A stretch of 64,000 nt of DNA from Thermothelomyces thermophilus ATCC 42464. Lineage: Eukaryota; Ascomycota; Sordariomycetes; Sordariales; Chaetomiaceae. The stretch is from positions 4,092,001-4,156,000 of the forward strand of contig NC_016474.1 of NCBI RefSeq assembly GCF_000226095.1. The letters run 5' to 3'. Below the pieces are notes generated by a model. That model had not been told where the DNA came from. It searched no databases and worked only from the letters and a program-made list of their open reading frames with translations. How positions within the stretch are numbered: position 1 is the stretch's first letter; each line of letters starts with the position of its first letter. Shown in pieces: positions 59,621 to 64,000 of the stretch. Made by a program: the position numbers and the translations under genes.

Positions 59621-62065
59621 ATGCGACGACTCCTCTCTCTGTGCGTCGCGGCCGTGTTGGCCTCGGCCATCGAGCCTCCCCGGTTCCCTCACCAGCCGAC
59701 GGGCAATGGCAAGAAGCTGCTGACATACAACATCACGACGGGCAGCCCCGGCGAGCTCTCGCCGTCGACGAGGACGGTCACGTGGGTCCAGTCGGACCGG
59801 GACGGCGACTTCATCACGACCGACGACGACGGGTCTCTCGTGTTTGAGAACGTCGAGTCCGGGGACCGGACCACCTTCCTGGCGGCCGACAAGATTCCGG
59901 CCGACTACTGGGACTACCAGATCTCCCCCGACCGCTCGCGGGTCCTCTGGGCCGTCAACTACACCAAGCAGTACCGCCACTCGTACTTCGCCGACTACCT
60001 GGTCCAGGACGTGGCCACGGGCGGGACGGAGCCGCTGGTCGGGGACTCGGCGGGCGACATCCAGTACGCCACCTGGAACCCGGCCTCGTCGTCCGAGATC
60101 GCCTTTGTCCGCGGGAACGACCTCTTTCTCTGGAACGAGGGCGACATCAGCCGGATCACGGACGACGGCGGGCCGGACCTGTTCCACGGGGTGCCGGACT
60201 GGGTCTACGAGGAGGAGATCCTGAGCAGCAACAACGCGCTCTGGTACTCGCCCGACGGCGAGTACGTCGCCTTCCTGAGCTTCAACGAGACGGGCGTCGA
60301 GACCTTCACGGTGCCCTACTACATGGACGGCCAGGACGTCGCCCCGCCCTACCCGCGCGAGCTCGAGCTGCGGTACCCCAAGGTGGGCACCAAGAACCCG
60401 ACCGTGGCGCTGAGCCTGCTGGACGTCCGGGCCCGGTCGGTCACGCCCGTGCCGGTCGACGCCGCCTGGCCGGCCGACGACCTCGTCATCGGCGAGGTCG
60501 CCTGGGTGACGGACGACCACGACAAGCTCCTCTACCGCGCCTTCAACCGCGTGCAGGACCGCGAGAAGCTCGTCCTCGTCGATACCGAGACCGCAGAGTC
60601 GACCGTCACTCGCGAGCGCGACGGGTTCGACGGCTGGCTGGACAACAACGTGGCCATCACCTACGTCGGCTCCCGCGGGAAGAAGGACAAGGACAAGGGG
60701 AAGAAGAAGGAGGGCGACGGCAGGGGCGAGGAGGAGCGGTACTACCTCGACCTCTCGGACGCGTCCGGGTGGAATCACCTGTACCTGTTCTCGCTGGACG
60801 GGCGTTCCAACGTGACGCTCACGTCGGGCGAGTGGGAGGTGGCGTCGATCCTCAAGGTCGACCGGGCCCGGGGCCTGGTGTACTACACGTCGACGGAGCG
60901 GCACCCGACCGAGCGGCACCTCTACTCGGTCTCGATCGCGACGGGGGCCAAGAAGCCCCTGGTCGACCCGTCCGTGCCGGCCGTCTGGTCCGCCTCCTTC
61001 TCCCGCGGCGGCGGCTACTACATCCTGCGCTACGCCGGTCCCGACGTGCCCTACCAGGAGCTCTACTCGGTCGAGCGGGGGCCGACCGAGCCGATCCGCA
61101 CCGTCGAGGCCAACGCGCGCCTGCACGCCGCCCTGCAGCAGTACCGTCTGCCCCGGATCCTCTACTTCGACCTCCCCCACCCGTCGGGCGTCAACCTGAG
61201 CGCCATGCTCCGGCTGCCCGTGAGCCTGGGCGACGACGACGACGACGCCGACGGGAAGAAGAACAAGAACAATAACAAGAAACAGAAGAAGTACCCGGTG
61301 CTGCTGACGCCCTACGGCGGGCCCGGCGCGCAGGAGGTGAACAAGGCGTTCCAGGCGCTCGACTGGAACGCCTATATCTCGTCGGACCCGGAGCTCGAGT
61401 ACGCGACGCTGACGGTGGACAACCGGGGCACCGGCTACCGCGGGCGGGCGTTCCGGTCCGCGGTGGCCGGGCGGCTCGGGGAGCTGGAGGCACAGGACCA
61501 GATCTGGGCGGCCCAGTGGCTGGCGGAGCGGTACCCGTCCTGGGTGGACGCCGACCGCATCGGCATCTGGGGCTGGAGCTACGGCGGGTACCTCACGGCC
61601 AAGGTGGTCGAGTCCGGCGGCGGCAAGGACGGGAAGAGGGGCCCGATCGCGTTCGGGTTGGCGACCGCTCCCGTGGCCGACTGGCGGTTTTACGACAGCA
61701 TGTACACGGAGCGGTACATGAAGACGCCCGAGCTGAACGCGGAGGGGTACAACCGCTCGGCCGTCTCGCGCCTGGACGGGTTCCGCTCGCTCCACGGCAC
61801 CTTCCTGGTCCAGCACGGCACCGGCGACGACAACGTGCACTTCCAGAACACGGCCGCCCTCGCCGACCGCCTCATCGGCGGCGGCGTCGGCCCGGACAGG
61901 CTCGAGCTCTCCTTCTTCACCGACTCGGACCACTCTATCCGCTATCACGGCCAGAACGCCTTCCTCTACAAGCAGCTGACCACGCGCCTGTGGGAGGAGA
62001 AGCGGAGGGGAAAGACGGCCGAGGAGCACCAGTGGAGTAAGAAGGCCGTACTCCCTACTCGGTGA
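59621..62065 (+). CDS. Secreted dipeptidyl peptidase IV (family S9B)
   Basis: The single exon encodes 814 residues from the ATG at 59621, chosen because it begins a clear signal peptide (MRRLLSLCVAAVLASA). An upstream in-frame ATG at 59465 would bury it behind 52 residues. The enzyme removes X-Pro or X-Ala dipeptides from peptide N-termini outside the cell. The N-terminal beta-propeller contains the substrate-amine-binding glutamates in DWVYEEEIL (E198/E199). The alpha/beta hydrolase domain has nucleophile S653 in GWSYGGY, D736 in GTGDDNVHFQNT and H771 in DSDHSI, the classic S9 order. YPVLLTPYGGPG marks the domain entry. Two Lys-rich charged inserts stand out, at about 352-372 and 538-557. 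The length is near that of known fungal DPP IV of about 770-800 residues. Confidence 0.95.
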   Translation: MRRLLSLCVAAVLASAIEPPRFPHQPTGNGKKLLTYNITTGSPGELSPSTRTVTWVQSDRDGDFITTDDDGSLVFENVESGDRTTFLAADKIPADYWDYQISPDRSRVLWAVNYTKQYRHSYFADYLVQDVATGGTEPLVGDSAGDIQYATWNPASSSEIAFVRGNDLFLWNEGDISRITDDGGPDLFHGVPDWVYEEEILSSNNALWYSPDGEYVAFLSFNETGVETFTVPYYMDGQDVAPPYPRELELRYPKVGTKNPTVALSLLDVRARSVTPVPVDAAWPADDLVIGEVAWVTDDHDKLLYRAFNRVQDREKLVLVDTETAESTVTRERDGFDGWLDNNVAITYVGSRGKKDKDKGKKKEGDGRGEEERYYLDLSDASGWNHLYLFSLDGRSNVTLTSGEWEVASILKVDRARGLVYYTSTERHPTERHLYSVSIATGAKKPLVDPSVPAVWSASFSRGGGYYILRYAGPDVPYQELYSVERGPTEPIRTVEANARLHAALQQYRLPRILYFDLPHPSGVNLSAMLRLPVSLGDDDDDADGKKNKNNNKKQKKYPVLLTPYGGPGAQEVNKAFQALDWNAYISSDPELEYATLTVDNRGTGYRGRAFRSAVAGRLGELEAQDQIWAAQWLAERYPSWVDADRIGIWGWSYGGYLTAKVVESGGGKDGKRGPIAFGLATAPVADWRFYDSMYTERYMKTPELNAEGYNRSAVSRLDGFRSLHGTFLVQHGTGDDNVHFQNTAALADRLIGGGVGPDRLELSFFTDSDHSIRYHGQNAFLYKQLTTRLWEEKRRGKTAEEHQWSKKAVLPTR

Positions 62066-63722
62066 GAGAGCACGGGAGCGGTGGGCGTGACAGCCCCCAG
62101 GACCCCAGGAATAGAAGGGAAAAAGAGAGAGAGAGAGAGAGAGAGAGAAAATACCTAATAGTATATTTGGGCCCTTAATGTCTGAGAATTGAAGACCGGT
62201 AATGAAACGTAATTGATATTAATTACCTACAGAGGTTGTCGCGGTGTGCCTGGTTGAGAAGTCATCATCTTCTCTTCTTTGCTTTCAGTGTTTGATGATT
62301 CCCCCGAGATCCCGGCAAGTTGGACGCGTAGTCTCGTTTAGGAAGGTGAGAAGATGGAAGGCGAAGGAAAAGAATAATAGCCCGCTCAAGTTCGTCCCTA
62401 CCTAAATCACACTAATTAACGAATTCCGCCCGCGCTTACCCTCGGTTTGAGGAGACGGCCTAGAACCCGCCGACGCACAGCTAAGACATGCAGTGTTCCC
62501 GCACTTGCTGTTTCTAAAATTTCCACGGCCAGGGAGGTACTGTACCTCACGTACATACAGTACCAAACAGCCATCGAACTCGTTAGACAGCGACCATCAG
62601 CACCCGTACCTGGATAAGCCCCATATGGCTAGCACGTGGGCATAGGTACTCTGTGTTCGTAAGATACATACATTGAGCTCCGAGATGTTCCGATCCCAGG
62701 TCAGAGCAGTTTATCATTGCCTACCTGACTCTACTGTATGTACATACATCATACAGCTGAGACGCGTCTGAGGGGAATAACCATCCAACAATTGGCTCCA
62801 TCCATCCGTCCTTTCTATTCACCCCCGGACTGACCACCCAGAACAAACTAGCTGACAATGTTCATCTGTTCTTCCCCCCACCAGACCCCCATCCGCCCCC
62901 CGCATCCCCTGTCCTGCATGTGCACGTGGGACAACGGTAGCACCAGACACTACAGACCGGCAATGGGGCTCGGCCGTGGCAGAAGCAGGATGTATTCCAG
63001 GGGATCTTGGCAGGGCCGGCTGGCCGCCGTAACCTGTCGGCGATCCTGGCTCTTCTGGGGTTAGTGTGCATACGACACCGCGGGGCCCTACACTACCGCA
63101 GTACTTTGCGATTCACTTTGGCTCCCGGTTGATTGGTGTCGGAGACATGGGGGACAGGGGAGGCGGGAGGTGTGGGTTAGTTAGGGGCGGGGGCGAGTTT
63201 GCGGGGAAGTGGACACTCCGCACGAAACTACTACCGCGCTCCGTGGCCGACGCATGCGGGGGAGGGGCCCCCCATGTCCCGGTGGGCTTTTGCGGGGAGA
63301 GTTTGGGAGGAAAGAAAGAAGAGTACGGAGTAAGTAAAGTGCGGGCTGCCTGGGATGTGGACCGGGCGGGTTGAGGCGAGACCTTGTGGTGGTCGCTTCT
63401 TGGCTGGTCGGTGTCGCAAAGGGACAGGACCCGGTACTTGGAGTTAAACTGGTAATTAGTTCTGGAACCTCGGATGAGTGAAGTGCTTACACAGTACTGC
63501 TTGCCCTGTTGAGCTTTAAAGAGAGAATGCACACGACGCAGATCCGCAGTCTAGATGTTTCCCTCCTCGTCTCTTTGGCTCTCCCTTCCCTCTCCGTCCG
63601 TCCCCTGCACCTTTCTCTTCCGTTTTCTGTGCTTTTCTAATAAAAAGCAGGATAAGAGAGCAGCCCCTGTTAAACGCAACAGAAGGCAGAAAGGTTGATT
63701 ACCTCCCGAACGCCCAGACAAG
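62066..63722. other. Intergenic, 5' flank of the last gene; no gene recognised
   Basis: This 1.65-kb interval contains a GA repeat (about 62124-62147), TGTAC/GTACATAC-rich sequence near 62.54 and 62.74 kb and a TACGGAGTA word at 63324-63332. A CT-rich tract at about 63.56-63.63 kb precedes the next start, as in many fungal promoters. Confidence 0.5.
62124..62147. repeat. (GA)n microsatellite
   Basis: A perfect GA repeat of about 12 units lies downstream of the DPP IV stop codon. Confidence 0.85.
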
Positions 63723-64000
63723 ATGGGAACGCACGCCGACAAGGTCGACGGACCGGGGTCGCAATCCGACGACCGGGTGGACGTCGAGCAGCTCGACCAG
63801 GTAGCGGTGCCGCCAGTGACGCTTCAATCGTTTGCCCATCTCAACGAGAAAGCCATCCTACGCAAGGTAGGTCAGGTTATCAGGTTATCAGACATGGACT
63901 CTGCCCCGAACTCTTCCCTTGCCCTGGCACATTGCTAACCCGAGAATCGAAAATGATAAACAGATGGATATACGCCTGATCCCCATGCTCGCCCTTCTCT
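63723..64000 (+). CDS. MFS transporter, N-terminal part only (cut by window edge)
   Basis: Exon 1 is 63723-63866 (48 codons, MGTHADKVDGPGSQ onward, hydrophilic cytosolic N-terminus). A 97-nt intron follows (63867-63963, donor GTAGGT, acceptor AACAG, phase 0), and exon 2 starts at 63964 and continues past the edge. The join reads NEKAILRK-MDIRLIPMLALL, the typical entry of TM1 in fungal ACS-type MFS transporters (ExAxxRKxDxRLIPxLxLL). The substrate cannot be told. The rest of the gene, likely about 450 residues, is outside the window. Confidence 0.8.

Noticed and set aside
59453-62029. 858-codon open frame on the minus strand
   Set aside because: It is exactly antisense to the DPP IV gene, has no family features, and arises from GC-rich third codon positions.

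Overview
The window looks like nuclear DNA of a filamentous ascomycete. The gene content and style fit a Sordariomycete, quite possibly a plant-biomass degrader of the Chaetomiaceae type (inference from family knowledge, not from a search). The signs are short introns of about 50-180 bp with GTATGT-like donors and CTAAC/CTGAC branch sites, very GC-rich coding exons, a Zn2Cys6 regulator, secreted cellulose-active enzymes, and a block of AT-rich repeats whose decay looks like repeat-induced point mutation (RIP).

Layout. From 1 to about 26.3 kb lies an AT- and TpA-rich repeat island with no intact genes. It holds an old Ty3/gypsy fossil at the left edge and an older unidentified decayed sequence that was split by two further gypsy elements. 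Those two lie at 9231-16784 (plus) and 17160-24756 (minus), each with paired LTRs and a 5-bp target duplication. The GC-rich gene-bearing half begins at about 26.3 kb. In order it carries: a type II membrane protein of a fungal family (27027-28367, +); a disordered RD/RS-rich protein (30089-31429, -); a decayed divergent pair, UDP-glucose dehydrogenase (-) and a hyaluronan/chitin-synthase-like GT2 glycosyltransferase (+), at 34.7-36.8 kb; a five-exon NiCoT nickel/cobalt transporter (37163-39114, -); a two-exon FTA2-type kinase-like protein (40217-41402, -); coding-like relics at 41.9-42.3 kb; a GH7 endoglucanase with CBM1 (44017-45411, +); a four-exon ACS-family MFS transporter (45752-47563, -); a four-exon Zn2Cys6 transcription factor (50037-52705, -); a YdeI/OmdA-family protein (54259-54936, -); an intron-containing tRNA-Arg(ACG) (55267-55357, -); an AA9 polysaccharide monooxygenase (56870-57886, +); a secreted dipeptidyl peptidase IV (59621-62065, +); and the first part of another MFS gene that runs off the right edge (63723 onward, +).

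How the genes relate. The GH7 endoglucanase and the AA9 enzyme would act together on cellulose outside the cell. The DPP IV trims peptides outside the cell, and the MFS and NiCoT genes import small solutes and metal ions. A Zn2Cys6 regulator lies between the two cellulose-active genes, but nothing in the sequence ties it to them. The UGDH and GT2 remnants look like a lost extracellular polysaccharide module, since one makes UDP-glucuronate and the other is a processive synthase. Both lack their 5' parts at the shared junction.

I did not find a clearly novel intact system. The items most worth checking are the decayed UGDH/GT2 module, an inferred GC-AG intron in the regulator, the very short exons that encode the NiCoT metal motif, a Gly/Ser/Asp-rich insert inside the AA9 core, two over-represented intergenic DNA motifs, and two LTR families that share R-U5 but not U3.
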